64,000 nucleotides of DNA. Source: CAYYMH01 sp964472785. Its GTDB lineage: Bacteria; Zhuqueibacterota; Zhuqueibacteria; Thermofontimicrobiales; Thermofontimicrobiaceae. The translations under genes and the position numbers were made by a program. Positions within the stretch are counted from its first letter, which is position 1; every line of letters begins with the position of its first letter. Under the pieces are notes generated by a model that had not been told where the DNA came from, searched no databases, and saw nothing but the letters and a program-made list of their open reading frames with translations. Shown here piece by piece: positions 42,974 through 52,042 of the stretch. The DNA lies in NCBI GenBank assembly GCA_964472785.1, contig CAYYMH010000007.1, forward strand, positions 58,494 through 122,493, given 5' to 3'.

Positions 42974-43576
42974 ATGGATGTTAAATTAGACAACCTGATT
43001 GAGAAAATACGAAAAGAAGGTGTGGAAGAAGCTCAAAAGGAAGCGGATAAGATTGTTAAGGATGCAAAGAAGAAAGCGGGCTCTATCGTTGACGATGCCA
43101 AAAAAGAGGCGGAAAAAATTGTGGGCGATGGTAAAAAGGAAGTGGAAAAATTCCGCAATAACGCTGAATCTGATATTGAGCAGGCGGCGCGAAATACCCA
43201 ACTTTTATTGAAGGAAAAAATCAATGCCTTGTTCGATAATGTGTTTAAACGAGAAGTTGCCGAATCAGTTAACAGTGAGTTTTTGAGCAAACTTATTCAG
43301 GACATCGTAACGAACTGGGCAAAGAAAAGCGACAAAGAAGTTGTTGTAAATGATAAGGATAAAAAGAAGTTGGAAAGTGTGTTATTCAAAGGGCTGAAAA
43401 AGGAATTGAAAGATACGGTCACAATTCGCGCCAGTAAAGATGTCGCCGCCGGATTTAAAATTGGGGTAAAGGAGGATCAGGTCTATTATGATTTTACCGA
43501 TGACACCATTGCCGAAGTTTTAAAATCGTTGATCAATCCGAAAATAAAAGAGATTTTGGATAAACAGAATGGATAA
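42974..43576 (+). CDS. atpE: V-type ATP synthase subunit E (peripheral stalk)
   Basis: 200 aa. The N-terminal 90 residues form a long Lys/Glu/Ala-rich helix with 11-residue repeats (EAQKEADKIVKDAKKKAGSI, VDDAKKEAEKIVGDGKKEVE), the stalk of subunit E. The C-terminal globular part (LLLKEKINALFDNVFKREVA, DVAAGFKIGVKEDQVYYDFT) contacts the catalytic head. GAGGAGG lies upstream of the ATG. It is the first gene of the operon and overlaps the next gene by 8 bases. There is no separate subunit G/H gene, as in other bacterial V-ATPases of this arrangement. Confidence 0.9.
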   Translation: MDVKLDNLIEKIRKEGVEEAQKEADKIVKDAKKKAGSIVDDAKKEAEKIVGDGKKEVEKFRNNAESDIEQAARNTQLLLKEKINALFDNVFKREVAESVNSEFLSKLIQDIVTNWAKKSDKEVVVNDKDKKKLESVLFKGLKKELKDTVTIRASKDVAAGFKIGVKEDQVYYDFTDDTIAEVLKSLINPKIKEILDKQNG

Positions 43577-44096
43577 ATATTATTATTTCATCACTCAACT
43601 GCCCACGCTTTCTTTTGCCAAAGAGACGACAATGAATATTGATACTTTTTTAGCGGAAGGCGAGAAGTGGTTAAACGAAAAAGATTACAAGCTGTTGTTG
43701 CGAGTAAATAAGGACAAATTTTCAGTTCATAAAAGTGATCCGCAGATTTTACAAATGTACAAGACATTTGAAAATAAGCTGAGAACGGACATCGCTCATT
43801 ATCGGGAAACACGCCAGAAAAATGTCGAATATAAACCCACAACTTTTTCCTCATCATTAATCAAAGAAAAGAATCCGCTTGAAGTGGAAACACTGTTGAT
43901 GGAAATGCGATGGAATAAAATTGATGAAATGGAACGTGACCATCATTTTGATCTGGACTATTTAATTTTATATTATTTGAAATTACAGCTTCTTGATAGA
44001 TTTTTTCTGTTTAATAAAGAAGAAGGCCTGAAGAAATTTAAAACGCTTTATGAGGTACCCAATGAGCAAAAACAAAGGGAAAATAACCGGAATTAG
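43569..44096 (+). CDS. DUF2764 protein, V-ATPase subunit C-like
   Basis: 175 aa beginning MDKYYYFITQLPTLSFAKET, the hallmark of DUF2764. It lies between subunits E and A exactly as in Chlamydia, spirochaetes and Bacteroidetes, where it takes the place of subunit C/d linking the rotor to the ring. ETLLMEMRWNKIDEMERDHH and LDYLILYYLKLQLLDRFFLF are the conserved C-terminal helices. It overlaps atpE by 8 and atpA by 35 bases, indicating translational coupling. Confidence 0.88.
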   Translation: MDKYYYFITQLPTLSFAKETTMNIDTFLAEGEKWLNEKDYKLLLRVNKDKFSVHKSDPQILQMYKTFENKLRTDIAHYRETRQKNVEYKPTTFSSSLIKEKNPLEVETLLMEMRWNKIDEMERDHHFDLDYLILYYLKLQLLDRFFLFNKEEGLKKFKTLYEVPNEQKQRENNRN

Positions 44097-45804
44097 TGGA
44101 AATATGGTGACCGTTTCTGTTAGCGGTCGGATTATGCAAAATGAAGTTGCCTATATCATTAAAGGTAAAGAACGGCTAAAATCGGAAATTGTACGAATCG
44201 GCGACGGCGTTGCATTTATGCAGGTGTTCGAAGACACCAAAGGCTTGAAAGTCGGTGACAATGTCGAGTTTAGTGGTGAACTTTTGTCAGTGGCATTAGG
44301 TCCGGGACTGTTGGGCCAGGTGTATGATGGTCTTCAAAATCCGCTTCCTGATCTGGCAGAGGAATTTGGTTTTTTCCTGCCGCGCGGAGTAGAATTCAAA
44401 GCGCTGGATGATGATAAAAAATGGGAGTTTGAACCCGAAGTGAAAAAAGGTGATACGGTCATCCAGGGAATGCCGTTGGGACATGTGCCGGAAGGAATTT
44501 TTAAACACCACATCATGGTGCCTTTTGATTTCCCGGGTGAATATACGGTTGAAGAAATTTCCAAGAAAGGAAAATATAAAATAACCGACACGATTGCCAA
44601 GCTGAAAGATGAAAATGGCGATGTGCACAAAGTGACAATGACGTTTAACTGGCCTGTAAAAATTCCCATTGCAGCCTACCGAAATAAGATCGTTCCCGAG
44701 AATCCATTAACCACTTCCACGCGAATCATCGATACGTTTTTCCCGGTGGCAAAAGGAGGGACATTTTGTATCCCCGGCCCGTTTGGGGCGGGCAAGACCG
44801 TTCTTCAGCATATTTTAAGCCGTCACGCCCATGTGGATGTGGTGGTTGTCGCTGCATGTGGTGAGCGAGCCGGTGAAGTTGTTGAACTGTTGCGGGAGTT
44901 TCCCGAATTGGAGGATCCGCGCACCGGAAAGACATTGATGGAACGAACGATTATTATCTGTAACACAAGTTCGATGCCGGTTGCCGCGAGAGAAGCTTCC
45001 GTTTACACGGCAGCAACATTGGGTGAATATTATCGGCAATTGGGTTTGAGTGTGCTGCTTCTGGCAGATTCGACGTCACGCTGGGCACAGGCAATGCGTG
45101 AATTATCCGGTCGGTTGGAAGAGATTCCCGGCGAGGAAGCTTTCCCGGCTTATTTGGAATCCCGCATTGCGGAATTTTATGAACGCGCTGGTTTGGTTGA
45201 ATTAAATACCAGAGAGCAGGGAAGTTTGACTATCGGCGGTACGGTCAGTCCCGCTGGCGGTAATTTCGAAGAGCCGGTAACCCAATCTACACTGAAAGTT
45301 GTCGGCGCCTTTCTGGGATTGTCGAGGGATCGGGCGAATGCCCGTCGCTTTCCGTCCATTGATCCACTGGACAGTTGGACAAAATATGACAGTTTTATTG
45401 ATAAAAAGAAGGTCAAAGAAGCTCGCGATTTACTGAGCGAGGGGAATGAGGTTGGGCAAATGATGATGGTAGTTGGAGAAGAGGGCACCTCAATCGAAGA
45501 TTTTCAGCGCTATTTGAAAGCGGAATTTTTGGATAATGTCTATTTACAGCAAAACGCATTTGATGAAGTGGATGCTGCCACCAATGAGGAAAGACAGAAA
45601 TACGTATTCGATAAAGTGAAACTTGTGCTGGATACGGATTTTCAGTTGGAGAAAAAAGATCAGGCCCGTGAGTTTTTTAACAAATTGCGTCAGTTATTTA
45701 TCGATTGGAATTATACACCGATGGATGAAGCCGAGTTCGAAAAACAGGAAAAGGCGATTGATAAATTAATGAAGGAGTACTCGGAAAATGAGAAAAGTTT
45801 ATAA
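44062..45804 (+). CDS. atpA: V-type ATP synthase subunit A (catalytic)
   Basis: 580 aa. I choose the ATG at 44062 (GAGGT at proper distance) over the in-frame ATG at 44050. The catalytic Walker A is CIPGPFGAGKTVLQH (residues 237-249) and LLADSTSRWAQAMRELSGRL the switch region. The long non-homologous insert typical of A subunits (about 110-200, with GMPLGHVPEGIFKHHIMVP) is present. The C-terminal helical domain follows. It couples ATP hydrolysis or synthesis to rotation of the central stalk. It overlaps DUF2764 upstream and atpB downstream (17 bases). Confidence 0.97.
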   Translation: MSKNKGKITGISGNMVTVSVSGRIMQNEVAYIIKGKERLKSEIVRIGDGVAFMQVFEDTKGLKVGDNVEFSGELLSVALGPGLLGQVYDGLQNPLPDLAEEFGFFLPRGVEFKALDDDKKWEFEPEVKKGDTVIQGMPLGHVPEGIFKHHIMVPFDFPGEYTVEEISKKGKYKITDTIAKLKDENGDVHKVTMTFNWPVKIPIAAYRNKIVPENPLTTSTRIIDTFFPVAKGGTFCIPGPFGAGKTVLQHILSRHAHVDVVVVAACGERAGEVVELLREFPELEDPRTGKTLMERTIIICNTSSMPVAAREASVYTAATLGEYYRQLGLSVLLLADSTSRWAQAMRELSGRLEEIPGEEAFPAYLESRIAEFYERAGLVELNTREQGSLTIGGTVSPAGGNFEEPVTQSTLKVVGAFLGLSRDRANARRFPSIDPLDSWTKYDSFIDKKKVKEARDLLSEGNEVGQMMMVVGEEGTSIEDFQRYLKAEFLDNVYLQQNAFDEVDAATNEERQKYVFDKVKLVLDTDFQLEKKDQAREFFNKLRQLFIDWNYTPMDEAEFEKQEKAIDKLMKEYSENEKSL

Positions 45805-47128
45805 TAAAATACTACAGATTAGCGGAAACGTTATTACGGTTAAGGCGTCCGATATTACCTACAGTGAACTTGCTGAAATCACGAGCCAGCGCGGAAAATC
45901 ATTGGCACAGGTGATTAAAATTGATGACGAATTTGTTTCACTTCAGGTGTTTACCGGCAGCCGTGGCGTATCTGTTAATGATGAAGTGCGGTTTTTAGGA
46001 CGTCCGATGGAGGTGACTTTTTCGGATGATATGTTAGGCAGAATATTTGATGGCGCCGGCAATCCGCGTGATAAAGGACCTTTACTAACCGAAAACTTGA
46101 TTCCGGTGGCTGGACCCAGTGTAAATCCTGCCAAACGAATTATTCCCAACCGCATGATTCGTACCAATATTCCCATGATCGATGTGTTTAATTCGCTGGT
46201 CGTTTCTCAAAAACTGCCGATTTTCTCTATTTCCGGTGAACCCTACAACGAACTTCTGGCGCGGGTTGCGCTCCAGGCAGAAGTGGACATGATTATTCTG
46301 GGTGGCATCGGTTTAAAATATGATGAATACATGAGATTCAGAAATACACTGGAAGAGGGTGGCGCGCTGTCCCGATCCATTATTTTTATGAACACGGCGG
46401 CTGATCCGATTGTTGAAAGTTTGATGGTGCCGGATTTGTCGCTGGCAGTGGCAGAGCAATTTGCTTTGAAGGGAAAAGAGGTACTGGTTCTGCTGACTGA
46501 CATGACCAATTTTTCTGATGCACTAAAAGAAATCGCCATCACGATGGAACAGGTTCCTTCCAATCGCGGTTATCCGGGAGATCTCTACAGTCAATTGGCT
46601 GCGCGTTACGAGAAAGCGGTTGATTTTGAGGGAGCCGGTTCAATCACCATTTTAGCAGTCACAACAATGCCTGGTGACGATGTGACACATCCTGTGCCGG
46701 ACAATACAGGATATATCACTGAGGGACAGTTTTATTTGCATAATGGATACATTGATCCTTTTGGTTCATTAAGCCGGTTGAAACAAAATGTGAATGACGC
46801 TGACAGAAGCCGCAAGGATCACAGAGCAATTATGGACGGAATGATTCAGCTCTATGCCCAATACAGAGAGACCGAAGAAAAACGTTCAATGGGTTTTCGA
46901 ATGAGTAATTGGGATAAAAAATTATTGAAATATGGAGATATGTTTAAATCACAAATGATGGATTTATCAGTAAATATATCTTTGGAGGAAGCATTGGACA
47001 GAGGGTGGCGTATTTTAGCGGATTGTTTTGCGTCTGATGAAACAGGTTTACGAACCGAATTGATTAAAGAATTTTGGCCCGAAAATTCAGGAAAAGAAAA
47101 GAAGAAGGCTGAAAATGGCGAAGATTAG
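45788..47128 (+). CDS. atpB: V-type ATP synthase subunit B (non-catalytic)
   Basis: 446 aa. Start preceded by AAGGAG inside the end of atpA. The N-terminal barrel is followed by GRIFDGAGNPRDKGP, the P-loop-equivalent LPIFSISGEPYNELLARVAL, which lacks the Walker Lys/Thr as expected for B subunits, VLLTDMTNFSDALKEIA, and the nucleotide-pocket IPSNRGYPG-like VPSNRGYPGDLYSQLAARYE. It alternates with subunit A in the hexameric head. It overlaps atpD by 14 bases. Confidence 0.97.
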   Translation: MRKVYNKILQISGNVITVKASDITYSELAEITSQRGKSLAQVIKIDDEFVSLQVFTGSRGVSVNDEVRFLGRPMEVTFSDDMLGRIFDGAGNPRDKGPLLTENLIPVAGPSVNPAKRIIPNRMIRTNIPMIDVFNSLVVSQKLPIFSISGEPYNELLARVALQAEVDMIILGGIGLKYDEYMRFRNTLEEGGALSRSIIFMNTAADPIVESLMVPDLSLAVAEQFALKGKEVLVLLTDMTNFSDALKEIAITMEQVPSNRGYPGDLYSQLAARYEKAVDFEGAGSITILAVTTMPGDDVTHPVPDNTGYITEGQFYLHNGYIDPFGSLSRLKQNVNDADRSRKDHRAIMDGMIQLYAQYRETEEKRSMGFRMSNWDKKLLKYGDMFKSQMMDLSVNISLEEALDRGWRILADCFASDETGLRTELIKEFWPENSGKEKKKAENGED

Positions 47129-47726
47129 ATACACCAAAAATGAACTGAAAGCGCAGAAGGAAGATCTGAAGCGGTTCACGCGTTACCTGCCCACGCTTGA
47201 ATTGAAGAAAAAACAGTTGTTGGCTGAGATCCGGGCAATTCAGAATAAAATAGAGCAACTGAAATCGGATATTGAAAAGGTTGAAAATCAGGTTTCGCGC
47301 TGGGTGGATGTGTTCGCCGAAGATATTGATCTTCAAGATTTCTTTGAATTAAAGGAAATCAAAAAGGGGTCGGACAATATCGCCGGTATCGATATTCCGA
47401 TGCTCGAAGATGTGACATTTGAAGATCATGACTATGATTTGAAGAAGACGCCGCTTTGGGTGGATAAAGGAATCGACGTTAGCAAAGAGCAGTTGAAACG
47501 TCTGGCTGAGTTGAGTGTGCTTGAAGAGCAGTATGATATTTTAAATGAGGAATTGACGATTACCATTCAGCGGATTAAATTGTTCGAAGAAGTAAAAATT
47601 CCTGAAGCCAAAGAAAATATTCGTGTCATCCAGATTTTTTTAGGCGACCAATTGACAGCAGAAGTTGTTCGCGGCAAGATTGCCAAAGCCAAGATCGAGA
47701 AGAAAAAAGAGGTGAGTCGCGTATGA
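47115..47726 (+). CDS. atpD: V-type ATP synthase subunit D (central stalk)
   Basis: 203 aa, mostly antiparallel coiled coil: RYTKNELKAQKEDLKRFTRY, LPTLELKKKQLLAEIRAIQN and VLEEQYDILNEELTITIQRI form the shaft that rotates inside the A3B3 head. The middle section (DFFELKEIKKGSDNIAGIDI) is the short globular part. The stop overlaps the atpI start (ATGA type). Confidence 0.93.
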   Translation: MAKIRYTKNELKAQKEDLKRFTRYLPTLELKKKQLLAEIRAIQNKIEQLKSDIEKVENQVSRWVDVFAEDIDLQDFFELKEIKKGSDNIAGIDIPMLEDVTFEDHDYDLKKTPLWVDKGIDVSKEQLKRLAELSVLEEQYDILNEELTITIQRIKLFEEVKIPEAKENIRVIQIFLGDQLTAEVVRGKIAKAKIEKKKEVSRV

Positions 47727-49495
47727 TTGTAAAAATGAAAAAAGTGACGGTTTTGTTGAGCGCGAAACACCGTGATTCAACTTTAAAGAAATTAAGAAAA
47801 TTCGGTGTGCTGCATATCAAAGATGTGAAGCCACCTGTGTCGGAAGATATTCAGAATATTGAAACGAAGTTGGAAAATTTAAATAAATCGTTGCAGTTAA
47901 TTGGTTCGGAGCAAGAGGGGTCAAAAAAGAAGAAAGAGAAAGATCCTGAAAAAATAGTCGATAGAATATTAGAATTAAATCAAAAGAGAGAGCAGTCGAA
48001 TAAAAAACTGGGTGAAAATCAGGAGATTCAACAATGGTATGACACCTGGGGTTCGATATCAAAAGCGTCGCTTGAAGATTTAGAAAAGGCCGGCATTTAC
48101 ATTCGGTTTTACATGGCAGATGAAAAGGCATTCAAAAAGATACCGGAAGATAAAATTACCCATGTTGCCAGGAAAGAGCAGAAGATGGTTTATTTCGCGC
48201 TCTTTTCAGAATCGCCGGATGAACGTTTAAATTTCAAAGAAGTAGAAGTCCCAGAAATTGATTTTGATGAAGTTAAAAAAAATATTCAAACAGCAACCGA
48301 TGAAATTAAAAAGATTGAAAAAGAGTTAGCAGATTTATCAAAGCACAGAAAAAGTATTGTTGAATACAAAAACGAACTTGAGAAGACAATTGAATTCAGC
48401 CGTGTGAAATATGGAATGGGTGAAGATGGCGAGGTTGCCTTTTTACAGGGATTTTGTCCGGTGGATCGGGTTGATCAGCTAATAGAGACGGCAGACAAAA
48501 ATGGCTGGGGATATGTGGTTCAGGAACCGGATGATCTGGATGAAGTGCCCACGCTAATTCGAAATCCGAAGTGGGTGCGGATGGTCGAACCGTTGTTTAA
48601 ATTTATGGGTACACTCCCTGGTTACAAAGAGCAGGATGTCAGTCTGGTTTTTCTTGCCTTTTTCAGTATTTTCTATGCAATGATCGTCGGAGATGCGGGC
48701 TACGGATTAGTTTTCCTTGGTGCGACTATTTATCTTTCAAAGAAGAAAGATGTTTCAAAAGATTTTGTCAGCCTGATGTATTTGGTGAGTATCGCTACCA
48801 TTATCTGGGGCACGATATCAGGAACCTGGTTTGGTTCGGAGGCGATTTCCCGGTTGCCTATTTTGAATTTATTCATTATTGATAAAATTTACAGTTTTAA
48901 TCCTGACTCGAATGCGTTCATTATGCAGTTAACATTTATCATTGGGGTGGTTCATTTATCCATTGGTCATTTGATGAATGCATTCAAAAAAATGAATTCT
49001 CTTACAGCCATTGCAGACATCGGCTGGGTGCTCGCTTTGTGGGCAGTATTTTTCGTGGCGAACAATATTGTGCTGGGAAAACAATTAGCCGGTGTGACGA
49101 TGCCCCTTTTAATATCGGGCGCAGTACTGATTTTAATTTTTGCAAATTTCCAAAAAAATATAGTGAAAGGCATTTTGACCAAGCTGGGCAATTTGCCGTT
49201 GGATATCATTAGTTCGTTTTCCGACATCGTATCTTACATTCGACTTTTTGCTGTCGGATTAGCCACGGTGATTGTCGCTTCCAGTTTTAACGAGATGGCT
49301 ATCGGCACAGGAATCAATTCGGTTGTGAGCGGTATCATCGCGGCAATTATTTTGCTGTTAGGGCATTCGATCAATATTGCGCTTTGCGGTATGTCGATTC
49401 TCGTTCACGGTGTCCGACTGAACATGTTGGAATTTTCCGGTCATGTGGGTGTTCAATGGACCGGTCAGCCGTACAAGCCATTCAAAGAAGAATAA
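47723..49495 (+). CDS. atpI: V-type ATP synthase subunit I (membrane a-subunit)
   Basis: 590 aa. The N-terminal half (1-300) is a cytoplasmic stator region with coiled coils and the EVAFLQGFCPVDRVDQLIE block. The C-terminal half has seven or eight membrane helices starting at YKEQDVSLVFLAFFSIFYAM, with GDAGYGLVF. The essential arginine faces the rotor in SDIVSYIRLFAVGLATV (Arg507). GHSINIALCGMSILVHGVRL closes the ion half-channel. GAGGTG precedes the ATG. It is 73 bases before atpK. Confidence 0.95.
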   Translation: MIVKMKKVTVLLSAKHRDSTLKKLRKFGVLHIKDVKPPVSEDIQNIETKLENLNKSLQLIGSEQEGSKKKKEKDPEKIVDRILELNQKREQSNKKLGENQEIQQWYDTWGSISKASLEDLEKAGIYIRFYMADEKAFKKIPEDKITHVARKEQKMVYFALFSESPDERLNFKEVEVPEIDFDEVKKNIQTATDEIKKIEKELADLSKHRKSIVEYKNELEKTIEFSRVKYGMGEDGEVAFLQGFCPVDRVDQLIETADKNGWGYVVQEPDDLDEVPTLIRNPKWVRMVEPLFKFMGTLPGYKEQDVSLVFLAFFSIFYAMIVGDAGYGLVFLGATIYLSKKKDVSKDFVSLMYLVSIATIIWGTISGTWFGSEAISRLPILNLFIIDKIYSFNPDSNAFIMQLTFIIGVVHLSIGHLMNAFKKMNSLTAIADIGWVLALWAVFFVANNIVLGKQLAGVTMPLLISGAVLILIFANFQKNIVKGILTKLGNLPLDIISSFSDIVSYIRLFAVGLATVIVASSFNEMAIGTGINSVVSGIIAAIILLLGHSINIALCGMSILVHGVRLNMLEFSGHVGVQWTGQPYKPFKEE

Positions 49496-49568
49496 AATGT
49501 TTGAAAATAAAAAAATAAATGTTGAGTAACCATGCATAAAAAGAGATCTATCTGAAAGGAGATACGTT

Positions 49569-50003
49569 ATGGTAGAAGGATTAGGAGATATGAATCTGTC
49601 ATTAGCGATTGCGGCGGTTGGTTCAGCACTTGGCACCGGTGTCGCCGGAATGGCAGCAATTGGCGCCTGGAAGCGAGCGTTTATGCAAAATAAAGCAGCG
49701 CCGTTCATTTTGGTCGCTTTTGCCGGCGCTCCGCTGACCCAGACAATTTACGGAATGATATTACGAAACGCCATTCAGGGCGCAAGTTTACCGCCGGAAA
49801 GTTATTCGTATCAAATGTTGATCGGATTTTTCGCCGGGTTGGCAATGGCTTTTTCAGCTTACATGCAGGGCAAAGCTGGCGCAAAAGCCGCAGACGCGCT
49901 TGGAGAAACCGGAAAAGGATTTGGTAATTATATCATGGTCGTCGGTATTGTCGAAACAGTGGCGCTATTTGTGATGGTGTTTACGATGACGGCGTTGCCG
50001 TAA
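49569..50003 (+). CDS. atpK: V-type ATP synthase subunit K (rotor ring)
   Basis: 144 aa with four membrane helices arranged as a duplicated hairpin (MNLSLAIAAVGSALGTGVAG..., QMLIGFFAGLAMAFSAYMQG...). Only the second hairpin carries the ion-binding carboxylate: VGIVETVALF, Glu129. Thr57-Gln58 in APLTQTIYGM and Gln100 in AYMQGKAGA occupy the places of Thr64, Gln65 and Gln110 of the Na+-binding Enterococcus NtpK ring, suggesting Na+ rather than H+ coupling. AAAGGAGA precedes the ATG. The operon ends at a bidirectional terminator. Confidence 0.93.
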   Translation: MVEGLGDMNLSLAIAAVGSALGTGVAGMAAIGAWKRAFMQNKAAPFILVAFAGAPLTQTIYGMILRNAIQGASLPPESYSYQMLIGFFAGLAMAFSAYMQGKAGAKAADALGETGKGFGNYIMVVGIVETVALFVMVFTMTALP

Positions 50004-50040
50004 AAAGATAATTAAAATTGAATGGAATTAGCGCATCAAA

Positions 50041-50069
50041 AAGCCCCTAATGATTCATTAGGGGCTTTT
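50041..50069. terminator. Bidirectional intrinsic terminator
   Basis: Perfect 13-bp stem AAGCCCCTAATGA/TCATTAGGGGCTT (50041-50067). TTTT follows on the plus strand, and the minus strand reads GGGGCTTTTTGATG, so it works in both directions. Confidence 0.9.
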
Positions 50070-50385
50070 ATGATCCATTTTCCTCCTCAACAAATTCCTC
50101 AATATATTCCACGATTTTCGGATTCTCTTTTAACCGCCGCCCTGAATATGTACCATTCCTTTCCAAAAAGGACACAGACACGCATGGCCTATCATCAATC
50201 GATGGTCCCGTTTATTCCTCACGATCCATGTTATACGATGCTGCTGAACTTTGAATAAGCAGGATGCTAATCTAAAAAACCAACCATCATAAATCTAACC
50301 CAATCCTTTTTACTTGATTATTTTGTCAATTTCATTTTATTAGGTCTATTATGGACTTAACCAGAAATTAGAATTTCAGAAAAAG

Positions 50386-50400
50386 TGGGATATTGTGGGG
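50386..50400 (+). promoter_or_regulatory. Distal tandem MraZ boxes
   Basis: TGGGA at 50386 and TGGGG at 50396 are spaced exactly 10 bases apart, the TGGGN-N5 repeat format bound by MraZ. They lie about 240 bases upstream of mraZ. Confidence 0.45.
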
Positions 50401-50548
50401 GGCGTCTTTATTCGTACACTTCTTTACAAAATAACTGTATCCTCAATAAATTAATCTAACATATTGATAATATATAAATTAAACGTAACGTTAAAATTTA
50501 CATAAAACATTAGAATATCAACTTTTTTCCCCAAAATGCATTTTTCGC

Positions 50549-50602
50549 TTGACAATGTGGGAAAAAATGTTTATTTTAGGTTTGTAGTGGAGTGAAATGG
50601 GT
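50549..50602 (+). promoter_or_regulatory. mraZ promoter with MraZ operator repeats
   Basis: TTGACA (50549-50554), 17 bases, TATTTT (50572-50577). TGGGA at 50558 sits in the spacer, and TGGAG (50588) and TGGGT (50598) follow 30 and 40 bases later, in the same helical phase. MraZ is known to repress its own operon through TGGG repeats with 10-base periodicity. Confidence 0.65.
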
Positions 50603-50643
50603 TAAAAATTATCTGTCTTTATTTATTTGATTAAAGATTATTT

Positions 50644-51117
50644 ATGTCAATTTTTGTCGGTGAACTCACATATAATATAGACGAAAAAGGCAGGGTAAAT
50701 GTTCCCAGTAAATTTCGTAAAGCAACTTCGGATGAAGCTGAAAATAAATACATAATTTCTTACGAGACGGATAACTGCCTTTTTGTTTATCCATACGATA
50801 CTTTTGTGAAAAGAGTCGTAAGTCGTATTGATGAGCTTTCTGAAACAGATAGTGATCATCGCGCTTATGCATCTATCGTGGGAGAAAATGCAACCGAAGC
50901 GACAATGGATAAACAAGGCAGAATTATCATTCCACTTCACATGCTCGAACGTGTCGGAATTACAAAGACGGTAAAAATAATTGGTGCTATCTATCGGTTC
51001 GAGCTATGGGATCCTGAGAAAAGGGAGGAATTTAAGCGAAAATTGGGCGGACCAAATGCCAAAGAAAGATTAGAAGGTAAAATATTTAAAAACAAATCAA
51101 AAAGTGAAGAAGAGTAA
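50644..51117 (+). CDS. mraZ: Transcriptional regulator MraZ
   Basis: 157 aa, AbrB-like. Two copies of the MraZ fold: FVGELTYNIDEKGRVNVPSK with FRKAT, and EATMDKQGRIIIPLHMLERV. It forms rings that bind TGGG repeats and autoregulates the division cluster. It is the first gene of the dcw cluster, and the gene downstream overlaps by 14 bases. The C-terminal extension (KRKLGGPNAKERLEGKIFKN) is basic and longer than usual. There is no strong ribosome-binding site. Confidence 0.95.
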   Translation: MSIFVGELTYNIDEKGRVNVPSKFRKATSDEAENKYIISYETDNCLFVYPYDTFVKRVVSRIDELSETDSDHRAYASIVGENATEATMDKQGRIIIPLHMLERVGITKTVKIIGAIYRFELWDPEKREEFKRKLGGPNAKERLEGKIFKNKSKSEEE

Positions 51118-52042
51118 TCATCATATTCCTGTGTTGGTTGAGCAGGTAGTACAGTTTTTGATAACCGATCCCTCCGGGATATATGTTGACGGAACTGTTG
51201 GCGGTGGAGGACATAGTTTCGAGATTTTAAAAAGATTGACTAAAAACGGCTATTTGATCGGGATTGATTGGGATGATGACGCATTAGAGATTGCCAATCA
51301 GCGGTTAGCACAATTTGAAAATCGATATAAACTAATAAAAAATAATTTCGCGCAAATTCAATCGATACTGACGGATGAAAAAATAGAACATGTTGATGGA
51401 ATTTTGCTTGATCTGGGTATAAGCTCATTTCAAATCGATAATCCGAATCGCGGCTTCAGTTACCTGAAAAATGGAGAATTGGATATGCGGATGTCCGATT
51501 TGATTCAAAAACCAGCCGCAGAAATTTTGCATGCTGCTTCAGAAGATGAGTTAGCCCGAATATTTTATAAGTATGGTGAAGAAAGACATTCGAGAGCCAT
51601 TGCCAGAGCAATTGTGAAAAATAGAGAAAAACCGCTCAAAACGACAGCCCAGCTCTCGCAAATTGTAGAATCAGTGGTTCCATATAAATTTAGGATTAAA
51701 TCTTTAGCAAGAATTTACCAGGCGATTCGGATTTTCACAAATTTTGAAATTGACAATTTGAAGCAGTTCTTAGGTGATGTAATGGATGTTGTCAAAGTTG
51801 GCGGTAGAATCGTGATTATCGCTTTTCATTCATTAGAAGACCGATTAGTGAAGGAATTTTTTAAAAAGCAAGCGAATCCATGTGAATGTCCGCCAAACTT
51901 TCCGGTATGTGTTTGTGATAAAAAACCGAAAGTCAAAATTTTAACCCGCAAAGTAGTTGTGCCTTCTGATGAAGAAGCGAAAAAAAATCCAAGGAGCAGA
52001 AGTGCCAAGCTGAGAGCTTGTGAAATATTGGGTGATGATTGA
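51104..52042 (+). CDS. rsmH: 16S rRNA (cytosine-1402-N4)-methyltransferase
   Basis: 312 aa. Methylates C1402 in the ribosomal P site. HHIPVLVEQVVQFL, VDGTVGGGGHSFEIL (SAM motif), IDWDDDALEIANQRL, GILLDLGISSFQID and NPNRGFSYLKNGELDMRM are all family signatures. The C-terminus holds FHSLEDRLVKEFFKKQANPC and RSRSAKLRACE. It overlaps mraZ by 14 bases and ends in a TGATG junction with ftsL. Confidence 0.97.
   Translation: MKKSNHHIPVLVEQVVQFLITDPSGIYVDGTVGGGGHSFEILKRLTKNGYLIGIDWDDDALEIANQRLAQFENRYKLIKNNFAQIQSILTDEKIEHVDGILLDLGISSFQIDNPNRGFSYLKNGELDMRMSDLIQKPAAEILHAASEDELARIFYKYGEERHSRAIARAIVKNREKPLKTTAQLSQIVESVVPYKFRIKSLARIYQAIRIFTNFEIDNLKQFLGDVMDVVKVGGRIVIIAFHSLEDRLVKEFFKKQANPCECPPNFPVCVCDKKPKVKILTRKVVVPSDEEAKKNPRSRSAKLRACEILGDD

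Larger units (their letters stand above)
50004..50643. other. Intergenic region between V-ATPase operon and dcw cluster
   Basis: Holds the operon terminator at 50041, a low-confidence minus-strand reading frame of 47 codons (50068-50211), two tandem MraZ-type boxes at 50386-50400, and the mraZ promoter with further boxes at 50549-50602. Nothing else is recognisable. Confidence 0.6.

Noticed and set aside
50068..50211. Minus-strand frame of 47 codons ending ...RLKENPKIVEYIEEFVEEENGS just before the bidirectional terminator
   Set aside because: Protein-like and well placed next to a terminator, but there is no ATG, only GTG candidates without a ribosome-binding site, and a stop lies five codons above; could be a gene remnant.
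50022..50258. 78-codon plus-strand frame after atpK
   Set aside because: Runs straight through the terminator stem and has no start signal.
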